Source of the DNA: Lineus longissimus
Taxonomy: Eukaryota; Nemertea; Pilidiophora; Heteronemertea; Lineidae
Length of the DNA stretch: 64,000 bases
NCBI RefSeq assembly: GCF_910592395.1
Contig: NC_088325.1
Location: 6,785,501-6,849,500 of the forward strand
Direction of reading: 5' to 3'
The notes below the pieces were generated by a model. It did not search any database and was not told the origin of the DNA. It worked only from the letters and a program-made list of their open reading frames with translations. A program made the translations under genes and the position numbers. Shown in pieces: positions 16,710-25,375 of the stretch (position 1 is its first letter; each line of letters begins with the position of its first letter).

Positions 16710-17561
16710 TTAGTCTTCTTTATCATCACTACCTGTGATATCTAGACTTTCATCTATTGATTTGTCACATTCAGAGACAGTCATATTTGGTGTATTCATA
16801 TTTGATGCAGTCATACTCGATGTATTCATAGATGATTCCTCATGACAATGACCTAAAGTAATAAGTGTTGTTGAGGCAAGTGCAGTTAATGGTCCCATTC
16901 TCAAACTCAACCATCCAAGCCATTTATCCAACTCGTTAGTTATCAAATAATCATTTCTAAGATCATGGTAAAGATTATCTTCATCATCTATTGGTAATAA
17001 CCACCTTGATAATTTAGTGTAAGCTTTAAGTACTGTCTTACCCAAAGAATCATTAAGTCTGGCAGCCATCTTTGTTTCATACATTCTATGGTGTTTTAAG
17101 ATTTCTTTTTCAGTCATATTATCTAAGTCATTAAAAGTTATTTGTTTATTAAGGAAATCCTTGCTTTTACCAGTTGCAACTAGAATCTCTAAGTCTTGTT
17201 TGGCTTTAAGGCCACTATCAGTCAAATAGTTCAAATTTTGTTGATTGCTAGTCGGACTTTGTCCTGAGAGCGTAGCTCGAGTTGAGCCTAGTTGGCAACT
17301 AGAATTGACTATTCCTTGACTGGGATTAACTATTCCTTGACTAGGATTAACAAAATTTGAACTATTCAACTGCTTGTTTGAAACTTGTTGATTTGTAGAG
17401 CAGTTCTGTTGAAAGTTAGTTCTGTTTTGTTGGTAACTACCAGTGTTCTGTTGGTTAGAAGCCCCAACTCGAGCTAAGCTCTCAGGACTCATAACACCAA
17501 TCTGTTTCATCTGTTGTTCAATCACTGCAGATGTCTGACTATTCATTTGCTGATTATTCAT
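16710..17561 (-). CDS. Gln/Asn-rich Polinton protein with hydrophobic C-terminal region, 283 aa
   Basis: The N-terminal third is low-complexity (Gln, Asn, Ser) and carries two double-hairpin inserts. A compact conserved-looking helical region follows (about residues 115-225, with LKHHRMYETKMAARLN and LSRWLLPIDDEDNLYHDL). Then come a hydrophobic segment (LRMGPLTALASTTLITL) and a tail of Met/Asn/Ser repeats. No family was recognised. The start is in TTTAAATG. Confidence 0.58.
   Translation of the reverse strand: MNNQQMNSQTSAVIEQQMKQIGVMSPESLARVGASNQQNTGSYQQNRTNFQQNCSTNQQVSNKQLNSSNFVNPSQGIVNPSQGIVNSSCQLGSTRATLSGQSPTSNQQNLNYLTDSGLKAKQDLEILVATGKSKDFLNKQITFNDLDNMTEKEILKHHRMYETKMAARLNDSLGKTVLKAYTKLSRWLLPIDDEDNLYHDLRNDYLITNELDKWLGWLSLRMGPLTALASTTLITLGHCHEESSMNTSSMTASNMNTPNMTVSECDKSIDESLDITGSDDKED
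17250..17282. repeat. Double-hairpin element in the 283-aa gene
   Basis: GGAC-TTT-GTCC (17254-17264), TGA, GAGC-GTA-GCTC (17268-17278). Coding strand: RATLSGQSPT. Confidence 0.85.
17467..17500. repeat. Half-decayed double-hairpin in the 283-aa gene
   Basis: GAGC-TAA-GCTC (17471-17481), TCA, then GGACTCATAAC, whose stem is lost. The decay resembles that at 16694-16704. Confidence 0.68.
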
Positions 17562-17612
17562 TTAAAATTATGGAAAAATGACTGTTAAGTGCAAAATGCT
17601 GTTTTCACAACT

Positions 17613-18752
17613 TTATTGCATCTTAACACTAGATCGAGCTGTGCTCTCAGGACGAAGTCCGGCTCGAGCTGTGCTCTCAGGACGAAGTCTGGCTTGTGTA
17701 AACTTAATATTACTGATGCAGTTAATGTCTCGATCTGCACTGGCACTCAGTAAAACGTCAAACTGCTTGTCAATATCCTGGTCATATTCCTTCTCAACCT
17801 TGTAATTCTGGAAGAAAATACTTTGAGTGAAATCATACCATAATATCTCCAAATCATTTACTCGCTCCTTGTTGGTTAAAAAAGGTGTAAATATTACATA
17901 ATCGATTTTCAGCGTTTTAAAGGCTTGGTGTAAAAATACCTTGTAGTTAATGGTGACCTTGACACCACAGTAATGCAGAAATCTAAGGAAAGCATAGTAC
18001 ACTAGTCTAAGGTCAGTGATATTCTCATCGGTTAATTGCGGTTTACCAATTGCCCTGTTAATAAATTCAATGGCAAGAAACCAATCATATTCCCCACAGT
18101 GAAATTTAAAAAGCATTGCTTCACCATGTAACCCTTGGTTACATAACTTAGAGGGGAGAGTGTTAATACCCATTTTTAGGGCTGACTGAAGAGTACTTTC
18201 ATATCTCTGCTTACTAAGACATTTTCTGTGACTTGAAAAGTAGCACTGTAAATACCCTTCCACAAAGTCCTTTAAATACTTAACTGCCGATTCGGACAGC
18301 CGACTCCATCCAAGTTTCCTTAGAATACTGTCAAAGTAACGTGTCTTGTTGTCAATATTGATCTCAAGAGTTTTAAAATCATCGTCGTAAGTAGTCGAAT
18401 TGCAATTGGTGCAGAATTGATACTTCACAGTTTTAGCTGCGTACCTTGCTGAATTCAAGTTTTTTTGATACTCAAAAAGTGTCCACCTTTTACAATTACG
18501 GCAGAATTGAGCATTAGTGTTGGTACTGACGTCATATTCTTTCATTCTTGGCAGGACTACTTTGATTGTCTCAGTCGAGCTTTGCTCTCTGGACTTTGTC
18601 CTAGTCAGACTTCGTCCTGAGAGCTCTGCTCGATCCATAACCCTAGGACGAATGTATCCTTTAAGATTCTCATTGTTCCACTCGAGCTCTGCTCTCAGGA
18701 CGAAGTCCGACTCACTAGAATAATAGTCTTTTAATGAGATGTATTTATTCAT
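17613..18752 (-). CDS. Zinc-ribbon protein, possible transcription factor, 379 aa
   Basis: A zinc-ribbon-like module has C84-x2-C87 and C114-x2-C117 (FCRNCKRW, FCTNCNST). About 230 mostly helical residues follow. A zinc ribbon followed by a helical body is the layout of TFIIB-like factors, and some large DNA virus late factors also use zinc ribbons. A role in reading the TAAATG-type promoters is therefore possible but unproven. The N-terminus contains three double-hairpin units (residues 15-24 and 41-60) and the C-terminus two tandem 30-mers (LRPESTARAGLRPESTAR). The start is in GTAAATATG. Confidence 0.55.
   Translation of the reverse strand: MNKYISLKDYYSSESDFVLRAELEWNNENLKGYIRPRVMDRAELSGRSLTRTKSREQSSTETIKVVLPRMKEYDVSTNTNAQFCRNCKRWTLFEYQKNLNSARYAAKTVKYQFCTNCNSTTYDDDFKTLEINIDNKTRYFDSILRKLGWSRLSESAVKYLKDFVEGYLQCYFSSHRKCLSKQRYESTLQSALKMGINTLPSKLCNQGLHGEAMLFKFHCGEYDWFLAIEFINRAIGKPQLTDENITDLRLVYYAFLRFLHYCGVKVTINYKVFLHQAFKTLKIDYVIFTPFLTNKERVNDLEILWYDFTQSIFFQNYKVEKEYDQDIDKQFDVLLSASADRDINCISNIKFTQARLRPESTARAGLRPESTARSSVKMQ
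17632..17694. repeat. Two tandem 30-bp double-hairpin units
   Basis: Units at 17634-17663 and 17664-17693, both GAGC-TGT-GCTC, TCA, GGAC-GAA-GTC(C/T). The two are almost identical, indicating recent duplication in steps of ten codons. Confidence 0.87.
18573..18635. repeat. Two double-hairpin units in the zinc-ribbon gene
   Basis: GAGC-TTT-GCTC, TCT, GGAC-TTT-GTCC, then AGAC-TTC-GTCC, TGA, GAGC-TCT-GCTC. On the coding strand the linker in the stop-prone frame is AGA. Confidence 0.85.
18680..18712. repeat. Double-hairpin element near the zinc-ribbon gene start
   Basis: GAGC-TCT-GCTC (18684-18694), TCA, GGAC-GAA-GTCC (18698-18708). Read as SDFVLRAELE; the loop avoids TAG. Confidence 0.85.
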
Positions 18753-18799
18753 ATTTACATAATAATTATTTTTTAAACATTGTTTTGATAGAAGGTAAC

Positions 18800-20413
18800 C
18801 TAAGACCTTTTACGTGATTTTACTGTTTTACGTGATTTTAAGGCTTTAACACCCCCAATTAAACCATAAATTATGGAACTAACAATAGCAATAACTGCTA
18901 TGATCAGATGTTCGGCTAGAAAGCCAACAACTGCACCAATTGTTTTCAGGAGAAATGATACGATAGAACCGATGATTCCCGGTAAAGCCGCAGCTGATTT
19001 CTTGGCTAGTTCTTTTAGCCATTCAGCAAACTTCTTGAGACCTTCTTTTACTTTATCTGGTATTGATGGTTTTGGTCCTGGTTCTGGTGTAGGTCCAGGA
19101 GTTGGTTCTGGTCCTGGAGTTGGGTCTGGTCCTGGAGTTGGTTTTACAGATTTAGTAGCACCACTTAAAGCACTACTGATACTAAGACCTAGAGTTGTAA
19201 ATGTCATTACAACAGCTGTTATTATGGCGCTAATGGTTACACCATACGTCTTAAAAAGTAACTTTATTCTGTCCTTCAGAGGAATAGTTGAATCTGGTTT
19301 CTTTAGAACATCAACAATTAAACGTTTAATTCTTCTAGTTTGTGACTCCCTGTCATTGTCTAACCTCCATACCTTTGACTGTTCCTCATACAATTTGTCA
19401 TTTAGTTCATCTATTTGCTTTTTCAACTCTCCTTTATCTTCAGTATCTTCTTCTACAGACTTTACATAGTCTCTTGTTAAATTATTAAGTTCTTCTTCTA
19501 GGCTTTCTATTTGCATGTCCTTATCCCTCTTTACTGCAGCTAGATCATCACCAGCCTGTTTTAACCCTCTAAGTTCTCTCAAGGCAGATTCAGTAAAACC
19601 CAGTGTTTTAAGTTCATCATCATTAGAATCAATTAATTTATCTATTGGTTGGTTTGAACTGTATACCTCATTAATTACTGCCTGTGTTTCAGGGGTTACT
19701 AATGTAGGTTGACTTACTGGTGGGTCAGGTGCAATCATACCTCTAATCATGTCAACAAATCTAGTACCAAACTTAGTCTTTAATGTGCCTTCAGCATAGA
19801 AGATTCCATTATCCTTAGTTAAAGGAATTAACTTTATCTTTTCTCCATTTTTATCAGAATATTCAAATAAATTTTTGTTTCCTCGTTTATCTTTTATCAA
19901 ATCAAATTCAGAATTTCTCGGATTGTAATAAAGTTTGTTTCCATTGTAACTAATGTGTGGTGAAAGATTACTCAATTTTTTCTTGTCATAATTCCAGATT
20001 GATCCTCCCAATGCTTTATCAAGTTTATCCTTTATTGTATCGTAACTTAACTCCTTTTCCATCAATTCAGGGACAATACCTCTTACTCTTTCTGGTGTAC
20101 TGAATGAAGTTTCAGTAGTAAGATTTCCACCTCCTGTGTTGTATGTTGTGCCGTCATCTTGAAAAGTTCTATTGGTTTCACCTGTATTAGGATCTATCTC
20201 ATCCATTTGGATATATTCACCTCCTGTGTTGTATGTTGTGCCGTCATCTTGAAAAGTTCTATTGATTTCACCTGTGTTGTATCTTGCGTGAATATATTGA
20301 TTAATTAAATCATCCTTTCTCATTTCTAGAATTTGTTCAAAAGTTCCTGATGATGATGATGATGATTGTGAATCGTAATCATCCATTTCATAATTTTCAC
20401 CTCCTTCAGCCAT
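18800..20413 (-). CDS. Large coiled-coil membrane protein of Polinton type, 537 aa
   Basis: Acidic, serine-rich N-terminus. A perfect 19-residue repeat from NRTFQDDGTTYNTGG-type units occurs twice (residues about 46-94), mirrored by a near-identical direct DNA repeat at about 20131-20190 and 20219-20278. A folded region, a coiled coil (about 290-355), a hydrophobic segment (about 385-412), a Pro-rich TPGPxPTPGP stretch and a long hydrophobic C-terminal domain (ALPGIIGSIVSFLLK onward) follow. It resembles a protein common in Polintons; function unknown. No double-hairpin insertions. The start is near TAAATAAGTAATTATG. Confidence 0.7.
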   Translation of the reverse strand: MAEGGENYEMDDYDSQSSSSSSGTFEQILEMRKDDLINQYIHARYNTGEINRTFQDDGTTYNTGGEYIQMDEIDPNTGETNRTFQDDGTTYNTGGGNLTTETSFSTPERVRGIVPELMEKELSYDTIKDKLDKALGGSIWNYDKKKLSNLSPHISYNGNKLYYNPRNSEFDLIKDKRGNKNLFEYSDKNGEKIKLIPLTKDNGIFYAEGTLKTKFGTRFVDMIRGMIAPDPPVSQPTLVTPETQAVINEVYSSNQPIDKLIDSNDDELKTLGFTESALRELRGLKQAGDDLAAVKRDKDMQIESLEEELNNLTRDYVKSVEEDTEDKGELKKQIDELNDKLYEEQSKVWRLDNDRESQTRRIKRLIVDVLKKPDSTIPLKDRIKLLFKTYGVTISAIITAVVMTFTTLGLSISSALSGATKSVKPTPGPDPTPGPEPTPGPTPEPGPKPSIPDKVKEGLKKFAEWLKELAKKSAAALPGIIGSIVSFLLKTIGAVVGFLAEHLIIAVIAIVSSIIYGLIGGVKALKSRKTVKSRKRS

Positions 20414-20423
20414 AATTACTTAT

Positions 20424-21815
20424 TTATCTAACCATAAAAACAATCAATGTACCAACAACTGAGTAAAGCATGAATTTAATTGTTTCATGAGTATCATCCT
20501 CCTTCTCAACTTTGGTGTCAAGTTTAGTAGTAGTAGGAGTATTCTTTGAGGTTTCATTTGTTTTTGGTGTATCAACATTACTATTTGGTTTATGACTGGT
20601 CTCGAGCTTTGCTCTCAGGACGAAGTCCGACTTGACAGTACCAACACTACTCTTAACTCTTATTTTCTTAGAACTATTTCCTTCCATCAGTGGTGGTGGT
20701 AAGGTCTTTTTGTGGTTAATGTCATTCTTACCGGGTTTAGCATTTTTTGGCGCTATTAAAATGTTATTATTGTAGTTATCCAGCTTACCAATAACGAGTA
20801 CCATATTTGATCCTATGACATACAATCCTGGTGCTATTACATAATCTAGTCTTGTATGAGTGTCACTCACTGCTTTTTGGTATCTTTGAATTGAAGTGGG
20901 AATATCAGGATGTTGATTAATCGAGTCCTTTAATAGTTTGTTAAATTCCTTCTGTGCATCCAATTCTGTACCCGGTACTCCAATTATTGGTGTTCTGGTC
21001 AACGCCTGAGCACCCAGAATACAGTAAACATATGTTCTTATTGTATCATTCAACCTCTCTATTCCAGGATTAGAGAAACCATTTGATTTAAATATCATGA
21101 ATTGTTGATAGGTTTGACATTCATTTTGTGTAATTACATCAAATACATTCTTGTGTCTCCTGACATGATCCTTGATGAAAATATCTGGATATTTGAAATT
21201 AGCCATTCCAGCATCCCAGTCTTTACTGAACATCGGTGGCATTCTATTTTCATGAACTTGCATGAGGAAGAAATTGATTTTAGAATCATTGATGTAATAT
21301 CCGGGATCAGTTATGTTCGGGTTGTAATCCGGTACATTCCATGACCTCCAACCACCGTTATTTTCAAACACCGAGAAATCGTACTCGTCTTTTAAACCAA
21401 ATTCACTCAATAACCCTCCTAGTTTCCTACGGTTAATGTTATTGTTTGTCTCATTAAAATCACTTTCACCTGGAATTGGTATCTCTAGATTCTTCATGAT
21501 CTTCAATATTTGATAGTAAACATGAAACCTGTAAATTGACCTTAACAATGGGTCACTGTGATTCAAGTGATCGTCTATTGAAATACCACAACCTGTTGTA
21601 GCAAACCAAACAGCCATGTTAAATTGGTTTTGGTAAAACGATAATTGATTCTTTTCCAGTCGCAGACAGTCTTTCTTATTTTTCAGGCTCAAAAACCCAG
21701 GTGTTATCTTAGTTTCTTGTAGTCTGAAGAAGTTATTAGTATTAACAGTTACTTCTAAATTAAAGAAGTCATAGGTGAATTTACTTTTATGTTGATTTGC
21801 TATTGGATAATACAT
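20424..21815 (-). CDS. Conserved Polinton-type protein with C-terminal anchor, 463 aa
   Basis: A soluble body of about 350 residues (FNMAVWFATTGCGISIDDHL; GIERLNDTIRTYVYCILGAQ) is followed by a flexible Thr/Lys-rich region and a C-terminal membrane helix (about residues 447-462). It matches a protein recalled from other Polintons with unknown role, perhaps structural. One double-hairpin insertion lies in the flexible region (20600-20632). The start is in ATTAAATG, 50 bp inside the right terminal repeat's inner edge. Confidence 0.7.
   Translation of the reverse strand: MYYPIANQHKSKFTYDFFNLEVTVNTNNFFRLQETKITPGFLSLKNKKDCLRLEKNQLSFYQNQFNMAVWFATTGCGISIDDHLNHSDPLLRSIYRFHVYYQILKIMKNLEIPIPGESDFNETNNNINRRKLGGLLSEFGLKDEYDFSVFENNGGWRSWNVPDYNPNITDPGYYINDSKINFFLMQVHENRMPPMFSKDWDAGMANFKYPDIFIKDHVRRHKNVFDVITQNECQTYQQFMIFKSNGFSNPGIERLNDTIRTYVYCILGAQALTRTPIIGVPGTELDAQKEFNKLLKDSINQHPDIPTSIQRYQKAVSDTHTRLDYVIAPGLYVIGSNMVLVIGKLDNYNNNILIAPKNAKPGKNDINHKKTLPPPLMEGNSSKKIRVKSSVGTVKSDFVLRAKLETSHKPNSNVDTPKTNETSKNTPTTTKLDTKVEKEDDTHETIKFMLYSVVGTLIVFMVR
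20600..20632. repeat. Double-hairpin element in the 463-aa gene
   Basis: GAGC-TTT-GCTC (20604-20614), TCA, GGAC-GAA-GTCC (20618-20628). Read as SDFVLRAKLE; loop AAA on the coding strand avoids a stop. Confidence 0.87.
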
Positions 21816-21887
21816 TTAATTTCCGTGAAATTTTTCCTTGAATTTTGGATAATGAAGACAGTAAAAAGGCCATTTATTTTAATGGAA

Positions 21888-22078
21888 TAACCCATTGAAC
21901 TCTAGTATTCCCTTACCATTTCACTGCAACGCTTCACTGAAGAATGATAGAATATATGTATTGTGGTGTCTGGTTCTTAGGGGTTTCTAAGCTAATTTGA
22001 GACAAAAAGGCCTGTAAGGGCTTTTGTTAAAATAGCTTAGAATTACCTAGATTCCTACCACCACAATACATATATTCT
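21888..22078. repeat. Right terminal inverted repeat
   Basis: 191 bp, reverse complement of the left repeat. Its outer 130 bp (21949-22078) form the same imperfect palindrome, in the same configuration as the left end. Confidence 0.93.
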
Positions 22079-22084
22079 AGCAAG
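22079..22084. other. Right target-site duplication of the Polinton (AGCAAG)
   Basis: Identical to 3633-3638. Confidence 0.9.
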
Positions 22085-22375
22085 TTGTGTAATATTCGGG
22101 ATATGCCGGTAACAGCTCATCCTCCAGAACATGGTTATTACGTCCTGTTCAATTCATCAGCATTCAAATGACTACACATACCCCGTATAGAAATCGGGAC
22201 AAATCGGACTCAGAAAATTTGGCCTACGCGCATGAAACGATGTGGTAAGCGGGAGTTTCCCGCATCTACCATATTTCCTAAGTTGTGATTATCATTGCAC
22301 ATGCTGTGTTGTGTAGCATGTAAAACAGAATAGAAAGATTTGATAACAAGCACTTGACGCAAAGTGTTGCCAAAC

Positions 22376-22542
22376 GTGACTTAAAATGCAGTTAAAGGAG
22401 GCAGACTGTCTGTTATGGTTACATGTGGACACTGTCATGACAGTCCGCTATGTTTATGATTTGACGATTGCCGCCAGTCACACAGGTGCACAGAGGTAAC
22501 CACAGCGGACAGTCTGCCGTATATTTTTGCATTTTGAGTCAC
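22376..22542. mobile_element. MITE-like element
   Basis: Inverted ends GTGACTTAAAATGCA and TGCATTTTGAGTCAC. Inner arms GGCAGACTGTC and GACAGTCTGCC are also inverted. No reading frame. Confidence 0.55.
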
Positions 22543-22845
22543 CTCATAACGCGCTTGTAATCACATCTTCCTGTTCTAATGTACATGCTACTAAACACAG
22601 CCCCTGCAATGATCCACAAGTTGGGCAATTATGGTAGAAATGAGCGCAAATTGTGCCATTAATTAGGCATAGAGCTACAAAAACACTGTATCTCCTCATT
22701 CGGGACAGCTTGATCAATATAAAACTATTAACAGATGTTTTTAAGCCATCGTTTAGAAATACTAACCAGCAAATCCACGTCGCATGCCATATGGAAAAGG
22801 AAATATTCGCGGTTGAATATGCCGGCGCTTTAAATTTCTTTGCTG

Positions 22846-22908
22846 TCGTCTGCTAGCCGCTTTAGTAACCATAGGGGACAGTGATTTGCTCACACTGTCC
22901 GAATTCCC
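22846..22908. repeat. Dispersed repeat, inverted partner of 1066-1130
   Basis: GTCGTCTGCTAGCCGCTTT with CAGTGATTTGCTCACACTGT matches the reverse complement of 1066-1130. Confidence 0.55.
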
Positions 22909-23079
22909 ACACTGATCATGGCGCAGGGCCATCATGAAATACACCAAAAACTTTCTAGAACGTAATTGAATGAAATGGCCAGGGCCATTGTGCTCCCCTC
23001 ATGTGGAGAAAAGATGGATGAAGAGCATGGTATTGTGTCATGTAGTGTTAGGTTTGATGTAGGTCCAAGCAATTACAAT

Positions 23080-23800
23080 TTCCCCAAAATGGCCAATTTA
23101 CAGTAAATTTGACCTCTGTGACATTGAAAAGTAGGTCAAATCAAAAAAAGACCCGGGTGACACATTGAATGGTTGTTAGAATCAGATGTACCTATGATAT
23201 AAAATTGGTGGCAATCGGGCAAGTAATTAAGGAATAATAGCATTTTGAAAAATTTTGGATTTGGCCCACTCCCTGGAGGCCAAACGGCAAATCAGATCGC
23301 ACCAAACTTCGGTACCTTAGATCACCTGACCAAGGGGTACATGTGTACTTAATTTGTGATCAATAGTCATTGCGGTTAAGAAACTTGCCATAGTTACGGC
23401 CTGACGGCCAATTTACGCCATTTGACCTCTGTGACCTTGAAAAGTAGGTCAAATCAAAAACCTGTGTGCCATATACTGTATGGTGGTTAGATGTACCCAT
23501 GATATCAAATTGGTGGCAATCGGGCAAGAAGTTAAGGAATAATCACATTTTTAAGGTTTTTGGATTTTGCCCCCTGGTGGTAAAGTGGTGAATCATATTG
23601 GACCGAACTTCGGTCCCTGAGATCACCTGACTAAGGGGTACATGTGTACTAAATTTTTGATCAATAGTCATTGCAGTTTCGAAACTTGCCATAGTTACAT
23701 CCTAACGGCCAATTTTACGCCATTTGGACTCTGTGACCTTGAAAAGTAGGTCAAATCAAAAACCCGTATGATATGTGATGTATCCTTGCTAGGAGTACCT
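23080..23800. repeat. Long direct repeat, period about 310 bp
   Basis: A roughly 310-bp unit recurs about 2.3 times. Markers are TTGAAAAGTAGGTCAAATC (at about 23124, 23438 and 23740), GGTGGCAATCGGGCAAG and GGGGTACATGTGTACT. It is non-coding and diverged, part of a dispersed invertebrate repeat ending at 24009. Confidence 0.6.
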
Positions 23801-23984
23801 ACCATAAATTTGTTATTGAAAACGGATCATTAATAAGAGACATATCACACTTTTTATGTTTTCATCCAGGTGTCATTACATGGGGAAACGTGTACCAAGT
23901 TTCAAGTCAGTAGCTCCAGTAGTTACGAAACGTGCCCTGCTAACGGACGACGACGACGGACGACGGACGCCACGCCAAAGCAAA

Positions 23985-24009
23985 AGCTCACCTCTCTGAG
24001 AGGTGAGCT
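23985..24009. repeat. Hairpin at the end of a dispersed element
   Basis: AGCTCACCTC, TCTGA, GAGGTGAGCT forms a 10-bp stem followed by AAAAAGG. Such a terminal hairpin fits the end of a non-autonomous (Helitron-like or SINE-like) element that includes the 310-bp repeats upstream. Confidence 0.45.
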
Positions 24010-25089
24010 AAAAAGGAGCATGTCCACACATCTCACATTTAGGAACACAAAATAATCGAGCGCAACTCCTCCTATAGAGTCGTCGTATTTATGCCCTAGC
24101 TAATGCTCACAAGGCAGCTCGCAGGCGGATTTTTTATAGACCCCAACTAATGCTCGCAAGGTAACCGCAAGCAATGCTCGCAACAGATGATATAAATATT
24201 ACCCCAGCATGCTGCTATTGCTGGTCACAAATGTCTCGCAAGGTATCTTACCCCCAGCAATGAATGATGCAAACACGATCGCCGCAAAGAGAATGGTGAA
24301 CGAATGACGGGTAGGCCAAGCTATTCATGCGCTCGACGTAACAGATGTCGCCTCGGGTGGTATATGATTTCTGAGCCCAACGAAAAGGGAGAGATTTGGT
24401 AACTAAAGGCCGCGCGTCACGTAATTGCGTCGATTTGAACTACATGTAGATTATGTAATCCAAGAGGTTAATAACGTGATACATGTATCTATAATAGTAA
24501 ATCTACCATTAGCTCTCATAAATGAATTATGAAAACATACGCTCTGAAACTGGAAGGGTTTGCCTGTATTCATCAACATGATTGCATAGGGAATAGAACG
24601 TAAAAATTCAAATAGGGCAACAACATGATTATTACAGTCACGAGTCCGGTAATGTTAACTTGTTAAATAAAGAGGTCCCGTGCAGTAAATCAGAGTACAT
24701 AATTATGTATATAATATACTTCTTTGTATATTTGTATTCGCCAGCCCCGTCAGACTACGGTGATGTATCGAATGCCATTCCTGTTACGTGTAATGCTTTG
24801 TTTAAAAAAACATACAGATCTGATAGTTTCCATGTTGACCATTGCCGGGAATTAAGGCCAATAGGTCAGATCAAGAAGGGGCCGTGTGGTGTCATCTAGT
24901 CACGAAACTTTATGCCTTAACACCAAGAGCCATCGCATTCCACGAAATTGTATACCTAGAGCTCGTTATCGCGTTTAAATGGAGTAACCCGTACCCGGAG
25001 CAGAGACATTAGTTGACATGATAATAGTCTGAACTAATTACTCTATACTCGAAATTCACCAGCCCACCACAACTCTGATCGCAATCACG
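24010..25089. other. Presumed promoter/5' region of the Ig-domain gene
   Basis: No protein-coding signal. It lies directly upstream of the signal-peptide exon and should contain the promoter. No specific element can be named with confidence. Confidence 0.3.
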
Positions 25090-25135
25090 ATGAAGCTTCT
25101 TCAACTTTCGGTACTTTCATTTCTCATGTTCAGAG
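25090..25135 (+). CDS. Ig-superfamily gene, exon 1 (signal peptide)
   Basis: ATG followed by 14 hydrophobic-rich codons (MKLLQLSVLSFLMFR) and a phase-1 splice donor GGTAAGT. The signal peptide implies a secreted or membrane protein. The frame joins correctly to the Ig exon at 28516 through a split Gly codon. Later introns are also phase 1, as is usual for Ig-domain exons. Confidence 0.7.
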
Positions 25136-25375
25136 GTAAGTCGTTTTTATGTACATTACATTTTCTTTTATCGCACTGCTGCAATAATATACATCATTAC
25201 TAGAGCAGAGTTGCTACTTATTTATAGTTCTATCGGCTATACCTAATGCAAATATAGCCATAACCATAGTCGTCCAGACCTAAACCTAGGTCAAGAAAAC
25301 GGGAATCAGCGGCCAACTTCAAATTAAAAAATACATTTTTCGAAAACCAAATAAGAAAACAACTAGAGGTGTCCG

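Larger units (their letters stand above)
3639..22078. mobile_element. Complete Polinton/Maverick element, 18,440 bp
   Basis: The element is bounded by AGCAAG duplications and by terminal inverted repeats beginning AG and ending CT. It carries the family hallmarks: double-jelly-roll capsid protein, penton protein, packaging ATPase, RVE integrase with chromodomain and protein-primed DNA polymerase B. Length and gene set match the Polinton family, which is regarded as able to form virions. Nearly all frames are open, so the insertion looks young. Exceptions are a nonsense codon in the 5' part of the HNH-like gene and the lack of a recognisable maturation protease. A dense family of in-frame double-hairpin elements is peculiar to this copy. 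Confidence 0.95.

Noticed and set aside
5235-20632. A CRISPR array reading of the ~30-bp repeats
   Set aside because: Repeats are not regularly spaced by unique spacers, occur in both orientations inside genes, and the host is a eukaryote.
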